DNA from: Kribbella sp. NBC_01245
GTDB taxonomy: Bacteria > Actinomycetota > Actinomycetes > Propionibacteriales > Kribbellaceae
Length of the DNA stretch: 64,000 nucleotides
Direction of reading: 5' to 3'
Assembly: GCF_036226525.1 (NCBI RefSeq)
Contig: NZ_CP108487.1
Coordinates: 558,001 to 622,000, forward strand
Below, one piece after another: positions 53,769 through 63,706 of this stretch; position 1 is the stretch's first letter; each line of letters starts with the position of its first letter. The notes below the pieces were generated by a model. It searched no databases, had not been told where the DNA came from, and saw only the letters and a list, made by a program, of their open reading frames with translations. The position numbers were made by a program, and so were the translations under genes.

Positions 53769-56234
53769 CTAGCCCGTCAGGGCCAGCCTACGTAGTTGCG
53801 GCTCATCCGGCCCGTCGACGCCCCTGACCAGCAGGGTCAATCCTGACCAGCCCCGCGGGATCCACAGCGCATCGGGATCACCACCCGAGAACGCCGGCCG
53901 ATCGCCGACCCAGACCCGCCCGAGGCATTCCCCGGACGCCCACCCGGTCACGCGCAATTGCGATCCCTCTACCCGCAACAGCATGCCTGTCTCGGCCACG
54001 GGCAGGTCGACGTCGAGCCAGACTTCCTGCCCTGGTTCCAGGGTCAGCGGCAGCTCGAGCTCCGTCGCGGGACCGCCGGCCGAGGCGTACGCCGTTAGCA
54101 GGGCGTCGTCTTGCGTGGTGCACGACCAGCCGGTGACCGGGGCGAGCGTCAGCAGCTCCGCGCGAAGGCCTCCGCCGCTGGGGTTGTGCGGCAGCGTCAC
54201 CGAGACCTGCCCGGTTCCGGCCGGCAGCATCACCCAGGGGTTCTCGGTGTGGACGGTGATCGGGTCACCGCCGTCCACGGTCACGTGCACCGGTTCGTCC
54301 ACGCCGTCTAGACGCAGGGCTGATGCGGTCGGCAAGTCGACGCGACGCGTATAGGTGATCGGCACGCCGACCCGGGTGCTGCTCCAGCCACCAAGATCTC
54401 GGACGGGCGTACCTGCCCAATGACCGTCGACCGTCCAAAGCGCCGACAAGTCCTGCGCGCTCTGGACCGTCCAGACCGTGCCGAGTCCGCGCAGCGCACC
54501 GAGGCACAGGGCCGGCAGCCGTACGTCGTCGAAGTTCGCGTGTCCCCAGATCTCAACGGTCGCGTGGATCTTCGTAAGGCCCGTCCGAGCGCGTACGTCG
54601 ATCCGCTGTGTCGCCCCGAAACCCGCGATCGTCGGGTGAACGCGACCCGCGATGGACAGGTCGACGATATCGCTCGCACCCACCACGAGCAGCTCGTCAA
54701 CCCCGGTCAGATCCACTGACGCCGCGTAGGTTCCACGCCCGCGATATACGCCGAGCGACTCCAACGTCGGCGGCACCTCATGCGTGCCGGCCTCCTTCGC
54801 CGGGGCAACACCCGCCCGCCGCCGCACCGCCCGTACGACAGGCAACGCCTCCTCGGTGCTGTCTCCGTTGAGGTGAACCGGCGCCAGCACAACCAGCTCG
54901 AACCCATCGACCGTAAGACGCTCCGCCACCGGGATCTCGACGCGAGTCTCGCCAAGCACCACCGTCACCGGCACCGCCGACGAGAACACCAACTCGCCCT
55001 CCGACACGGCGACCAAATCCGCGGACGCCAGCGTCAAAACCACGTCCTGCAAGGGCAAATCGACCAGCATGAGCGGACACGAGTCTGCCGCGACAGCAAC
55101 CCGGACACCACCAACCACCGCGTGACCGTCCAACTCGCCCAGATTCGGTACGGCGATCAGCTGCCCACCGCCGTACAAGTCGAGCGCCGACACCGACGAG
55201 CTGGTCGGGAAATCGGCCACCACCTCCACCCTCGAAACCCCCGATGTCGCTTGCGCCAGCCGTGGTCCCAGTGCGTCGACCACCCGCGCGAGCACCTGCG
55301 CCTCGGCGTACTCAGGTCGTTCTACACCAGTAGATGAGACGTAACCACCGAAGTCGTAGCCGTGGCTCATGAAATTGCCGGGCTGTCCCCAGTTCCCGGT
55401 GGACGGCGTGTAGCCGAAATTCCACCCGGACGACTGGAGGTAAGGCGCGATCAACGATGCCCCACTCGCCAGCATTCGTCGCAGCGTCCGATGCCGCCGA
55501 TTCGTCTCCATGATGAGCAGCGGCAGCTCGCGATCCGCCAGCAGCCCGGCATAACGCCGTACCTCTGCCTCGATCTGCGGCGAGTCGTCGTTCGGATAGA
55601 AGTTGCACGCCGGTACGACGCCGGCGACGTCTCCCGTGGCGCCGGAGATATCGCCCTGCCCGGCACAAGCGATCAGCGGTACGTCGATGCCGTGGCCGAT
55701 CGCCTGATCGCGAAGCGCAGTGAGGTAGCCCGCGCGGTCATCGCAGTCGAAGAAGTCCAACTCGTTCTCCAGCTGCACCATGATGACCGGGCCACCCGCC
55801 GAGTGCTGGCGATCGGCCAGGAGCGGCAGCACCTGGTCGAACCAGGCCGCCACTTGCGCCAGAAAGCGCGGCTCGTTCTGGCGTACGCGCAAGTCGGGAT
55901 CGAGGCCGAGCCAGGCCGGCAGCGCGCCGCCGTCCCACTCGGAGCAGATGTACGGCCCAGGTCGCGCGACGACGTACAGCCCGGCCTCCTGCGCGAGATC
56001 GAGGAAGGCCGCGACATCACGCCTGCCGTCGAACGACCACTGGCCGGGCGCGACCTCGTGGAAGTTCCACGGCAGGTAGACGTCGACGCACGTATACCCC
56101 GACGCGCGCACCTGCTCGAGCCGCGCCTGCCACTGCTCCCGCGGAAGACGGAAGTAGAACAACGACGCGCACAGTACGACGAGAGGCTTGCCGTCGATCC
56201 GGATGCCGCGGGCATCGAGCTCAATCGTGGTCAC
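53769..56234 (-). CDS. GH35 beta-galactosidase, cytoplasmic
   Basis: The 821-residue protein has no signal peptide. Its N-terminal GH35 barrel holds the acid/base E158 in VQLENELDFF and the nucleophile E243 in LLIMETNRR. Several C-terminal beta domains follow. It hydrolyses terminal beta-galactosides taken up by the ABC transporter encoded just before it. The GTG start overlaps the permease TGA (56231-56234), so translation is coupled. Confidence 0.92.
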   Translation of the reverse strand: MTTIELDARGIRIDGKPLVVLCASLFYFRLPREQWQARLEQVRASGYTCVDVYLPWNFHEVAPGQWSFDGRRDVAAFLDLAQEAGLYVVARPGPYICSEWDGGALPAWLGLDPDLRVRQNEPRFLAQVAAWFDQVLPLLADRQHSAGGPVIMVQLENELDFFDCDDRAGYLTALRDQAIGHGIDVPLIACAGQGDISGATGDVAGVVPACNFYPNDDSPQIEAEVRRYAGLLADRELPLLIMETNRRHRTLRRMLASGASLIAPYLQSSGWNFGYTPSTGNWGQPGNFMSHGYDFGGYVSSTGVERPEYAEAQVLARVVDALGPRLAQATSGVSRVEVVADFPTSSSVSALDLYGGGQLIAVPNLGELDGHAVVGGVRVAVAADSCPLMLVDLPLQDVVLTLASADLVAVSEGELVFSSAVPVTVVLGETRVEIPVAERLTVDGFELVVLAPVHLNGDSTEEALPVVRAVRRRAGVAPAKEAGTHEVPPTLESLGVYRGRGTYAASVDLTGVDELLVVGASDIVDLSIAGRVHPTIAGFGATQRIDVRARTGLTKIHATVEIWGHANFDDVRLPALCLGALRGLGTVWTVQSAQDLSALWTVDGHWAGTPVRDLGGWSSTRVGVPITYTRRVDLPTASALRLDGVDEPVHVTVDGGDPITVHTENPWVMLPAGTGQVSVTLPHNPSGGGLRAELLTLAPVTGWSCTTQDDALLTAYASAGGPATELELPLTLEPGQEVWLDVDLPVAETGMLLRVEGSQLRVTGWASGECLGRVWVGDRPAFSGGDPDALWIPRGWSGLTLLVRGVDGPDEPQLRRLALTG

Positions 56235-57163
56235 TTGACCCCCGCGCTTCCGCCGCCGATATCCATTTCGTACAGATATCGCTGACCTAGGTAGTAGACG
56301 ACGATCATCGGCAGGGTGAGCAGGATCGAGCCGACCATCACCAGGTTCCACGGCGGCGATTGCAACGCCTGCGAGGTGCTGGTGATGTACTGCACTCCCA
56401 ACGCGAGCGGGATCTTCGACTCGTCGTTCAGATAGATCAGCGGTCCCATGAAGTCACCCCAGGTGGCGGTCAGGGTGAAGATGCCGATCGCGATCAGCAC
56501 CGGCGTGAGCATCGGCAACATGATCCGCCGGTAGATGCCGAAGAAGCCGAGCCCGTCCACCATCGCGGCCTCGTCGATCTCGCTCGGCAGCCGGGCCACG
56601 AACTGCCGGACCAGGAAGACGTTGAACGCGTTCGAGAAGAAGTTAGGCACGATCAACGGCAGGAACGTGTTCACCCAGCCGAGCTCCTTGAACAGGATGA
56701 ACTGCGGGATCATCGTGATCTGCGCCGGGATCATCATCGTCGCGATGACGATCAGGAACAGCACGTTCTTGCCCGGCGCCCGCAAGCGCGCGAACGCGTA
56801 GCCGACCAGGCCGCTGGACAGCACCTGACCGATCACCGCGCCGACCGAGATGATGATCGAGTTCAGCAGGAACCGCTGCATCGGCAGATCGGTGCCGAAC
56901 ACCCGGGTGAAGTTCTCCCAGTGGAACTCGCGCGGGATGATCGTGAAGGCGTTCGCGGTCACGCTCTGATCGCTCGACAAAGCGATCGAGACGACGAAGA
57001 CCAACGGCACCGACAGGATCGCCGAGACGACGATCAACGTCGCGTACGTGAACGGTGTCGCCCGGAACGCCCGCACGGTCCGGGTCGTACTGCGGACCCG
57101 TTCCGGCGGCGGCGGCGTGGTGGTGGAAGGCGGCGGTGCGATGGGGGAGACGGCGACGGCCAT
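56231..57163 (-). CDS. Carbohydrate ABC transporter permease (MalG type)
   Basis: The 310-residue protein has a Pro-rich cytoplasmic N-tail and six membrane segments. The EAA loop is SEIDEAAMVDGLGFFGIYRRIMLP, the contact with the ATPase. The ATG shares a base with the TGA of the upstream permease. No ATPase gene is present in the operon. A 30-residue longer start is possible but lies inside the neighbour. Confidence 0.92.
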   Translation of the reverse strand: MAVAVSPIAPPPSTTTPPPPERVRSTTRTVRAFRATPFTYATLIVVSAILSVPLVFVVSIALSSDQSVTANAFTIIPREFHWENFTRVFGTDLPMQRFLLNSIIISVGAVIGQVLSSGLVGYAFARLRAPGKNVLFLIVIATMMIPAQITMIPQFILFKELGWVNTFLPLIVPNFFSNAFNVFLVRQFVARLPSEIDEAAMVDGLGFFGIYRRIMLPMLTPVLIAIGIFTLTATWGDFMGPLIYLNDESKIPLALGVQYITSTSQALQSPPWNLVMVGSILLTLPMIVVYYLGQRYLYEMDIGGGSAGVK

Positions 57164-58059
57164 CACTTCACCTCGGTCTCGTAGAACACCCAGCGTCGGG
57201 TGGAACGGAAAGCGATCAACGTGAACAGCAGGATCACGGCGAACAAGATCCACGAGATCGCCGACGCGTAACCCATGTGGTAAAAGGAAAACGCCTCGTC
57301 GAACAGCAACGGCACCATCATCTGGCTCGCGTTGTTCGGCCCGCCCTGATTCGGCGCGGTGAGGATGTACACCTGGGAGAACACCTGGAACGAGCCGATC
57401 AACCCCATCACGAGATTGAAGAAGATGATCGGCGTCAGCTGCGGAACGGTGATGCTCCAGAACTGCCGGACCGGTCCCGCGCCGTCCACCTCAGCCGCCT
57501 CGTACAACTCCCGCGGAATACCCTTCATTGCCGCGAGCAACAGAACCGTCGCGCTACCGGCGCCCCAGACCGACAGCAGGATCAACGCGGGTTTCACCCA
57601 CGCTTCCTCGAGCAGCCAGGCCGGTCCGGTAATCCCGAACACGCCGAGACCATCGTTGAGCGGACCTGACGGTGCGAGCACCATCTTGAAGATCATCGCC
57701 GTCGCGACCAGCGGCACGAGCGTCGGCAGATAGATCAGCGTGCGGAAGACCTTGCGGATGCGAACCTGCTTGTTCAGCAGGTTCGCGAGCCACAACCCGA
57801 TGACGATGCCGAGTGGAACAGAGATCGCCGAGTAGTAGACCGTGTTCCACAACGCCTTCCAGAAGATGGGATCCTCGGTCAGCAGCCGCGTGTAGTTCTC
57901 CAGACCGACCCACTTCGGCGCGGTGAAGGAGTCCCAGTCCGTCAGCGAGATGTAGATCGACGCGATCATCGGTCCCAGCAGGAAGACGATGAAGCCGATG
58001 ATCCACGGCGAGGCGAACAGGTAGAACCACAGCGCTTCCCGGCGCCGGAGCGTCGACAT
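57163..58059 (-). CDS. Carbohydrate ABC transporter permease (MalF type)
   Basis: The 298-residue permease has six membrane helices and the EAA motif RELYEAAEVDGAGPVRQFWSITVP. It starts 3 bp after the binding-protein stop. It pairs with the following MalG-type permease as a CUT1 importer, presumably of a beta-galactoside. Confidence 0.92.
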   Translation of the reverse strand: MSTLRRREALWFYLFASPWIIGFIVFLLGPMIASIYISLTDWDSFTAPKWVGLENYTRLLTEDPIFWKALWNTVYYSAISVPLGIVIGLWLANLLNKQVRIRKVFRTLIYLPTLVPLVATAMIFKMVLAPSGPLNDGLGVFGITGPAWLLEEAWVKPALILLSVWGAGSATVLLLAAMKGIPRELYEAAEVDGAGPVRQFWSITVPQLTPIIFFNLVMGLIGSFQVFSQVYILTAPNQGGPNNASQMMVPLLFDEAFSFYHMGYASAISWILFAVILLFTLIAFRSTRRWVFYETEVK

Positions 58060-58062
58060 CGC

Positions 58063-59361
58063 CTAGCCCGCCGGCTTGACGATCGACTCGAGCCGCTGCT
58101 GAATCGCGGTCAGCGCGGTGCGAGCGTCCTGCTTACCGAGCCAGAAGTTGGCCAGCCCGTCGTCGAAGGCCTTCTGCAGCTCGTTCCACTCGGGGATGAA
58201 CGGCGCCCGGTAGACGAACGCGCTCGACTCGGCGAAGACGTTCATGTTCACCGGCGTCTTCATCCAGGCGGGCTTGAGGAATGCCTCACTCTTCTGTACG
58301 TCGATGCTGGCCGGCACGTCCTGTCCGCTGGCGATGACCTGCTCCTGCGCCTCGGGGGCGGTGAGGAAGTCGATCGCCTTGAACGCGGCCTCGGGGTTCT
58401 TCGCGGTGCGGGAGATGGCGAGGCCGCTGCCGAAGGCGGTCACGGCCTGTTCCTTACCGCGCCACATCGGTGCGACGTCCCACTCGATCTTGCTCTCCGC
58501 GAGGCCGCTGATACCCCAGAACCCGGTCGTGTTGACCCCGAGCTTGCCGGAGGCGAAGGCCTGGTCGCCGCCGACGTCCGCGCCCATATCGGCGTACTGC
58601 TTGGGGTTCGGTACGACGTTGTGCTTGTGGACGAGGTCACCGGCCCATTGCAGTGCCGTGATGACCTCGTCGGAGGCGACGGCCGGCTTGCCGCTGTCGT
58701 CGATGATCCGGCCGCCGTTCTGGTAGACGAAGCTCCACCACTGGGCCCACCAGCCCGAGCCCGCGTAACCCCACTGCTTGCCGGGAACGGTCAGCTCCTT
58801 GAACGCGCTCAACGCGTCGTCCCAGGTCCACTCCGCCGCGGGCGCCTTGATGCCCTTGGCGTCGAACAATCCCTTGTTGTAGTAGACGATCATCGCGCCG
58901 GACCGGTCCGGGATCGCGTAGATCTTGTCCTCGTAGGAGTAGATCTTGCCGATCGTGCCGAACCGCTTCTCGACGTCGAGGCCGGCCTTCTTCGCCAGCT
59001 CGTCCAGCGGCATGATCTGGCTCTTGCTCGAGTACACGTTGACGTTCTCGGCGACCTGCATGATGTCCGGGCCCTTGCCGCCCGCGATCATCGTCTGCAC
59101 CTTCTGCGCATAACCGTCATTGGGGATCAGCTGGAGGGTGATCTTGATCTCGGGGAACTTCTTGACCAGCAGGTCGATGCGCTGCTGGTAGGCCTTCTTA
59201 TCGGGCTCTCCACCCCAGACCGTCATCACCAGGTTGGCGGCCTCGGAGTTTCCCGTTCCTTTGTCACTGTCGGCTCCGCAGGCGGTGATCGTGATGACGC
59301 CGGCGGCCAGGCTGATGCCGAGAAATCCGCGACGCGATAGCTGCGACAAGTCTTTTGCCAT
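58063..59361 (-). CDS. Sugar-binding lipoprotein of the galactoside ABC importer
   Basis: The 432-residue extracellular binding protein has a twin-arginine motif (SRRGFLG) and a lipobox ITAC (C28), so it may fold before export. The fold is family 1 (GKGPDIMQVAENVNVYSSK, IYAIPDRSGAMIVYYNK). It is the first gene of the operon binding protein, permease, permease, GH35, ROK. The longer upstream frame starting at 59496 has no support. Confidence 0.92.
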   Translation of the reverse strand: MAKDLSQLSRRGFLGISLAAGVITITACGADSDKGTGNSEAANLVMTVWGGEPDKKAYQQRIDLLVKKFPEIKITLQLIPNDGYAQKVQTMIAGGKGPDIMQVAENVNVYSSKSQIMPLDELAKKAGLDVEKRFGTIGKIYSYEDKIYAIPDRSGAMIVYYNKGLFDAKGIKAPAAEWTWDDALSAFKELTVPGKQWGYAGSGWWAQWWSFVYQNGGRIIDDSGKPAVASDEVITALQWAGDLVHKHNVVPNPKQYADMGADVGGDQAFASGKLGVNTTGFWGISGLAESKIEWDVAPMWRGKEQAVTAFGSGLAISRTAKNPEAAFKAIDFLTAPEAQEQVIASGQDVPASIDVQKSEAFLKPAWMKTPVNMNVFAESSAFVYRAPFIPEWNELQKAFDDGLANFWLGKQDARTALTAIQQRLESIVKPAG

Positions 59362-59430
59362 GGCACTTTCCTCCAAGCTGGGTGAACCGCGCCTCTGGGC
59401 GGCCGACGGGTCGCAGCGGGTTCGAGTGAC

Positions 59431-59443
59431 GGTTAAACTAACC
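59431..59443. promoter_or_regulatory. Candidate operator of the GH35 operon
   Basis: GGTTA-AAC-TAACC is a small perfect palindrome 70 bp upstream of the binding-protein start. It could be the ROK target, although ROK sites are usually less symmetric and more AT-rich. Confidence 0.4.
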
Positions 59444-59559
59444 ATCAGAAAAATGCTTGACAAGACCTCGCAGGGGGTCAATGCGCGCCGTTTCAAACCG
59501 TGACCTGCCCGGTCGAACCTGTTCGATCAGATGTTCGGCGCAGCTCTTGACGTCTGTAA

Positions 59560-59573
59560 TGTTAGCGGTAACA
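59560..59573. promoter_or_regulatory. LacI-type operator of the monosaccharide ABC importer
   Basis: TGTTAGCGGTAACA is a near-perfect match to the classic LacI-family palindrome TGTTAGCG-CTAACA. It sits about 49 bp before the ATG at 59622. A TTGACG (59547-59552) could be the -35 of the promoter that the repressor would block. No LacI gene is in the window. Confidence 0.7.
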
Positions 59574-59621
59574 CTCTCAAAAGCCAGCGGCCCTGAGAGG
59601 GCTTTCGACAGGAGAGACACG

Positions 59622-60746
59622 ATGAGATTCAGACGTTCGGCCACCCTCTTGGTGGCGGCGACATTCACGGCCGTGGTGGCGGCCTGCGGTTCTTCGGCGA
59701 AGACGGTCGATCAACCGGCTGCTGATACCGCCGGTGGCGGGCTGGTCGGTGTAACGATGCCGACGAAGTCGTCCGAGCGCTGGATCAGCGACGGCCAGAA
59801 CATCAAGGCGGCGCTGGAGAAATCGGGGTATCAGGTCGACCTGCAGTACGCGGAAAACGATATCCCGACCCAGGCCAACCAGATCGAGAACCAGATCACC
59901 AAGGGCGCCAAGCTGCTGATCGTCGCGTCGATCGACGGCACCGCGCTGACCACCCAGTTGCAGCAGGCGGCGGACAGCAAGATCCCGGTCATCTCGTACG
60001 ACCGGTTGATCCGCAACAGCCCGAACGTCGACTACTACGCGTCGTTCGACAACTTCAAGGTCGGCGTCCAGCAGGCGACCTCGCTGCTGGTCGGGCTGAA
60101 GCTGAAGAACGCCGACGGGACCGAGGGTTCGGCCAAGGGCCCGTTCAACGTCGAGCTCTTCGCCGGTTCGCCCGACGACAACAACGCGACCTTCTTCTTC
60201 AACGGCGCGATGTCGGTGCTCAAGCCGTACCTCGACAAGGGCACGCTTGTGGTCCGCAGCAAGCAGACCGACTTCAAGACCGTCGCCATTCTCCGTTGGG
60301 ACGCCGCCACCGCGCAGAAGCGGATGGAGGACGTGCTCACCGCCTCGTACGGCGGTGGGGCGAAGGTGGCCGGCGTGCTCTCGCCGTACGACGGGTTGTC
60401 GATCGGCATCCTGTCCGCCCTGAAGAGCAACGGGTACGGCACGGCCGGGCAGCCCTATCCGGTGGTCACCGGTCAGGACGCCGAGGTCGCGTCGGTGAAG
60501 TCGATCATCGGCGCCGAGCAGTACTCGACCATCTTCAAGGACACCCGCGAGCTCGCCGCCGTGACCGCGAAAATGGCCGACGCCGTGCTCAAGGGTGACA
60601 AGCCGGAGATCAACAACGACAAGGACTACGAGAACGGCGTGAAGGTCGTGCCGTCGTACCTCCTGCAGCCGGTGATCGTCGACAAGACCAACTACGAGAA
60701 GGTCTTGGTCGACTCCGGGTTCTACAAGCCGGCGCAGCTCGGGTAG
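59622..60746 (+). CDS. Monosaccharide-binding lipoprotein (ChvE type)
   Basis: The 374-residue protein has a lipobox VVAAC (C22) and a periplasmic-binding-protein type 1 fold ([60 protein letters not shown]). This is typical of ChvE/MmsR-type multiple-sugar binding proteins for xylose, arabinose or glucose. GGAGAG precedes the ATG. The LacI-type operator at 59560 implies sugar-induced expression. Confidence 0.92.
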   Translation: MRFRRSATLLVAATFTAVVAACGSSAKTVDQPAADTAGGGLVGVTMPTKSSERWISDGQNIKAALEKSGYQVDLQYAENDIPTQANQIENQITKGAKLLIVASIDGTALTTQLQQAADSKIPVISYDRLIRNSPNVDYYASFDNFKVGVQQATSLLVGLKLKNADGTEGSAKGPFNVELFAGSPDDNNATFFFNGAMSVLKPYLDKGTLVVRSKQTDFKTVAILRWDAATAQKRMEDVLTASYGGGAKVAGVLSPYDGLSIGILSALKSNGYGTAGQPYPVVTGQDAEVASVKSIIGAEQYSTIFKDTRELAAVTAKMADAVLKGDKPEINNDKDYENGVKVVPSYLLQPVIVDKTNYEKVLVDSGFYKPAQLG

Positions 60747-60748
60747 CT

Positions 60749-62287
60749 ATGACTGACCAGATTCTCCGGATGGGCGGGATCACGAAGTCGTTCCCGGGCG
60801 TGAAAGCGCTCGACGACGTGAACCTGTCCGTCCGCCGGGGCGAGATCCACGCCATCTGTGGGGAGAACGGTGCCGGCAAGTCCACCCTGATGAAGGTTCT
60901 GTCGGGCGTCTACCCGCATGGATCGTTCGAGGGGGAGATCCGTTTCGACGGTGAGCCTTGCGAGTTCTCCAGTATTCGCGACAGCGAGCACCGGGGCATC
61001 GTGATCATTCACCAGGAGCTGGCGTTGTGCCCGCAACTGTCGATCGCGGAGAACCTCTTCCTCGGCAACGAGCAGTCCCGGAAGGGCTGGATCGACTGGA
61101 ACCGGACCAACTACGCGGCGGCCGAGTTGATGCGCCGGGTCGGCCTCCGCGAGAACCCGACCACGCCGGTCCTCGATATCGGGGTCGGCAAGCAGCAACT
61201 GGTCGAGATCGCGAAGGCGCTTTCCAAGCAGGTCAAACTGCTGATCCTCGATGAGCCGACCGCGGCCCTGAACGACGAGGACTCGGCGCACCTGCTCGAT
61301 CTGCTGCGCGGTTTGCGCGACGAAGGCATCACCTCGGTGATCATCTCGCACAAGCTGAACGAGATCGTGGCGATCGCGGACCGGGTCACGATCCTGCGCG
61401 ACGGCAGCACGGTCGAGACGCTGGACCTTCAGGCGGGGCCGGTGAGCGAGGATCGGATCATCTCCGGCATGGTCGGCCGGGACCTGTCCCACCGGTTCCC
61501 ACCTCGCGAGCCGGTGATCGGTGACGAGGTGCTGCGGCTCGAGAACTGGACGGTGCACAGCCCGGCTCAACGCGGCCGCGTCGTGGTGTCCGACGCCTCC
61601 TTGTCCGTACGACGCGGCGAGATCGTCGGACTCGCCGGACTGATGGGCGCGGGCCGGACCGAGCTGGCGATGAGCGTGTTCGGCCGGTCGTACGGAACGA
61701 ACATCTCGGGACGGATCGTCAAGAACGGCTCGCAGATCCAGGTTCGCTCGGTGCGAGAGGCAATTGGACACGGCCTCGCTTATGTCACCGAGGATCGCAA
61801 GCGCTACGGCCTCAACTTGATCGAGGACGTCAAGCGCAACGTGTCCGCCGCCGGGCTGTCGCGATTCGCCCGACGGGGATGGGTGAACGACAACGAGGAG
61901 TACAAGACGGCCGAAGGCTTCCGGCGCAGCATGGCGATCCGGGCGCCGAGTGTGCTCACCACCACGGGCACTCTGTCGGGCGGTAACCAGCAGAAAGTGG
62001 TGCTGTCCAAGTGGATCCTGACCGATCCCGACGTACTGATCCTGGACGAGCCGACCCGTGGTATCGACGTGGGTGCGAAGTACGAGATCTACACGATCAT
62101 CAACCAGCTGGCGGACGACGGTAAGGCAGTGCTGCTGATCTCGTCGGAGCTGCCGGAGTTGCTCGGCCTGTGCGACCGGATCTACGCGTTGTCGGCAGGC
62201 CGGATCACCGGTGAGGTCAGCCGCGCGGAGGCGACCGAGGAGCGGTTGATGCACTACATGACCAGGGGACAGGAGCAGTCCGCATGA
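60749..62287 (+). CDS. mmsA: Sugar ABC transporter ATP-binding protein with two nucleotide-binding domains (MmsA/GguA type)
   Basis: The 512-residue protein has two ABC domains. The first carries Walker [10 protein letters not shown] and Walker B LLILDEPT. The second carries the signature LSGGNQQK and Walker [12 protein letters not shown]. As in the RbsA/XylG class, the two halves differ: the second ATP site is degenerate at its Walker A. It starts 2 bp after the binding-protein stop and overlaps the permease start by ATGA (62284-62287). Confidence 0.95.
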   Translation: MTDQILRMGGITKSFPGVKALDDVNLSVRRGEIHAICGENGAGKSTLMKVLSGVYPHGSFEGEIRFDGEPCEFSSIRDSEHRGIVIIHQELALCPQLSIAENLFLGNEQSRKGWIDWNRTNYAAAELMRRVGLRENPTTPVLDIGVGKQQLVEIAKALSKQVKLLILDEPTAALNDEDSAHLLDLLRGLRDEGITSVIISHKLNEIVAIADRVTILRDGSTVETLDLQAGPVSEDRIISGMVGRDLSHRFPPREPVIGDEVLRLENWTVHSPAQRGRVVVSDASLSVRRGEIVGLAGLMGAGRTELAMSVFGRSYGTNISGRIVKNGSQIQVRSVREAIGHGLAYVTEDRKRYGLNLIEDVKRNVSAAGLSRFARRGWVNDNEEYKTAEGFRRSMAIRAPSVLTTTGTLSGGNQQKVVLSKWILTDPDVLILDEPTRGIDVGAKYEIYTIINQLADDGKAVLLISSELPELLGLCDRIYALSAGRITGEVSRAEATEERLMHYMTRGQEQSA

Positions 62288-63528
62288 CCAGTACGACAGC
62301 CACCGGTGGTGACACCCAAGTCACCACCACCTCGGCACTGCCGCCGGAGCGCCGGCGGAGGCCCTCGATCAACCCGCGGCAGAGCGGTATCTACGTCGCG
62401 TTCGCCTTGATCGTCGCGCTCTTCGCCGTACTGACCGACGGTGCTCTGCTGGAACCGCAGAACATCTCGAACATCATCGTGCAGAACTCCTACATCCTGA
62501 TCCTCGCGATCGGGATGATCCTGATCATCATCTCCGGCCATATCGACCTCTCGGCCGGCTCGGTGGTCGCGGTGACGGGCGCGATCTGCGCGGTGCTGAC
62601 GGTCAACCTGGACGTCCCGTGGCCGCTCGCCGTACTCGCGACCATCGCCGCCGGTGCGGTGATCGGAGCGTGGCAGGGTTACTGGGTCGCGTTCTTCGGC
62701 ATTCCGGCGTTCATCGTGACGCTGGCCGGGATGCTGGTGTTCCGGGCGCTGACGCTGATGGTGCTCGGGAACCAGGGGATCGGGCCGTTCCCGGAGGAGA
62801 TTCGCACGCTGTCCAACGGATTCGTGGCCGGCCATCTCGGCAATATCGGTCTCGGCCCGCTGGGTGGTGCCGATCTGTTGACGCTGTTGCTCGGGCTGGC
62901 GGTTGTTGGTGCGGCGACGCTGACCCAGTGGCGGGCGCGTAAGGCGCGGCTCGGGTACCACCAGAGCGTCGAGCCGATCGGCCTCTTCGCGCTGAAGGTC
63001 GGCGCGGCCGGGCTGGTGGTGTTGTTCGTTGTCGTACAGCTCGCGCGGTTCAAGAACTTGCCGTGGGTGTTGGTTCTGCTGACCGTGCTGGTGGTGGGCT
63101 ATTCGCTGCTCAGCAAGGGGTCGGTGTTCGGTCGTCACATCTACGCCATCGGCGGCAACCGCGAGGCGGCGGCGCTGTCCGGCGTCAAGGTCAGCTCGGT
63201 GACGTTCTGGATTTTCGTCAACATGGGCGTACTCGCCGCCATCGCCGGCATCATCTTCGCCGGCCGGCTGAACCAGGCCGGGCCGACGGCGGGCTACAAC
63301 TTCGAACTGGACGCCATCGCGGCCGCCTTCATCGGCGGTGCCGCAGTCCAGGGCGGCGTCGGCAAGGTCGTCGGCGCCATCACGGGCGGCCTCATCATGG
63401 CGGTCATCAACAACGGCATGTCCCTCATCGGCTCACCCAGTGACCGCGTAATGCTCGTCAAAGGCCTAGTCCTCCTAGCCGCCGTCGCCTACGACATCTG
63501 GACCAAACGCCGCGCCACCACCACCTAA
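62284..63528 (+). CDS. mmsB: Sugar ABC transporter permease (MmsB/GguB type)
   Basis: The 414-residue permease has a cytoplasmic N-tail, about ten membrane segments and the class-typical [29 protein letters not shown] and [31 protein letters not shown] segments. Single-permease type transporters of this kind (CUT2) form homodimers. It ends the operon just before a terminator hairpin. Confidence 0.95.
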   Translation: MTSTTATGGDTQVTTTSALPPERRRRPSINPRQSGIYVAFALIVALFAVLTDGALLEPQNISNIIVQNSYILILAIGMILIIISGHIDLSAGSVVAVTGAICAVLTVNLDVPWPLAVLATIAAGAVIGAWQGYWVAFFGIPAFIVTLAGMLVFRALTLMVLGNQGIGPFPEEIRTLSNGFVAGHLGNIGLGPLGGADLLTLLLGLAVVGAATLTQWRARKARLGYHQSVEPIGLFALKVGAAGLVVLFVVVQLARFKNLPWVLVLLTVLVVGYSLLSKGSVFGRHIYAIGGNREAAALSGVKVSSVTFWIFVNMGVLAAIAGIIFAGRLNQAGPTAGYNFELDAIAAAFIGGAAVQGGVGKVVGAITGGLIMAVINNGMSLIGSPSDRVMLVKGLVLLAAVAYDIWTKRRATTT

Positions 63529-63540
63529 CCCCCACACCCG

Positions 63541-63582
63541 CGCCGGGTTGCACCCCTCCTCCACCGACCCTGCAACCCGGCG
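63541..63582 (+). terminator. Terminator of the monosaccharide ABC operon
   Basis: CGCCGGGTTGCA (63541-63552) is exactly inverted at 63571-63582, with an 18-nt loop. It lies 12 bp after the permease stop and is followed by a pyrimidine-rich stretch. Confidence 0.8.
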
Positions 63583-63617
63583 CGCCCCTTCATCTTTCCC
63601 TTCCGCCCCGCCGCACC

Positions 63618-63668
63618 CCGTTCATCGGACCCTTCGGACGCGGCGCGTCGCCGTTCATCGGACCCTTC
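63618..63668. repeat. Two direct copies of CCGTTCATCGGACCCTTC
   Basis: The 18-bp sequence occurs at 63618-63635 and 63651-63668, 33 bp apart. It lies just before a GACCACTCGCGG copy. No gene is visible in this stretch. Confidence 0.85.
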
Positions 63669-63694
63669 TGACCACCTGCGGGCGGTTCAGATGC

Positions 63695-63706
63695 GACCAC
63701 TCGCGG
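63695..63706. repeat. GACCACTCGCGG motif, right-end copy
   Basis: The motif at 63695-63706, preceded by CAGATGC and followed by ACGAGAAGG, resembles the elements at 9684, 28921 and 30643. A degenerate partner (GACCACCTGCGG, 63670-63681) lies just to its left, in the same orientation rather than inverted. Confidence 0.75.
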
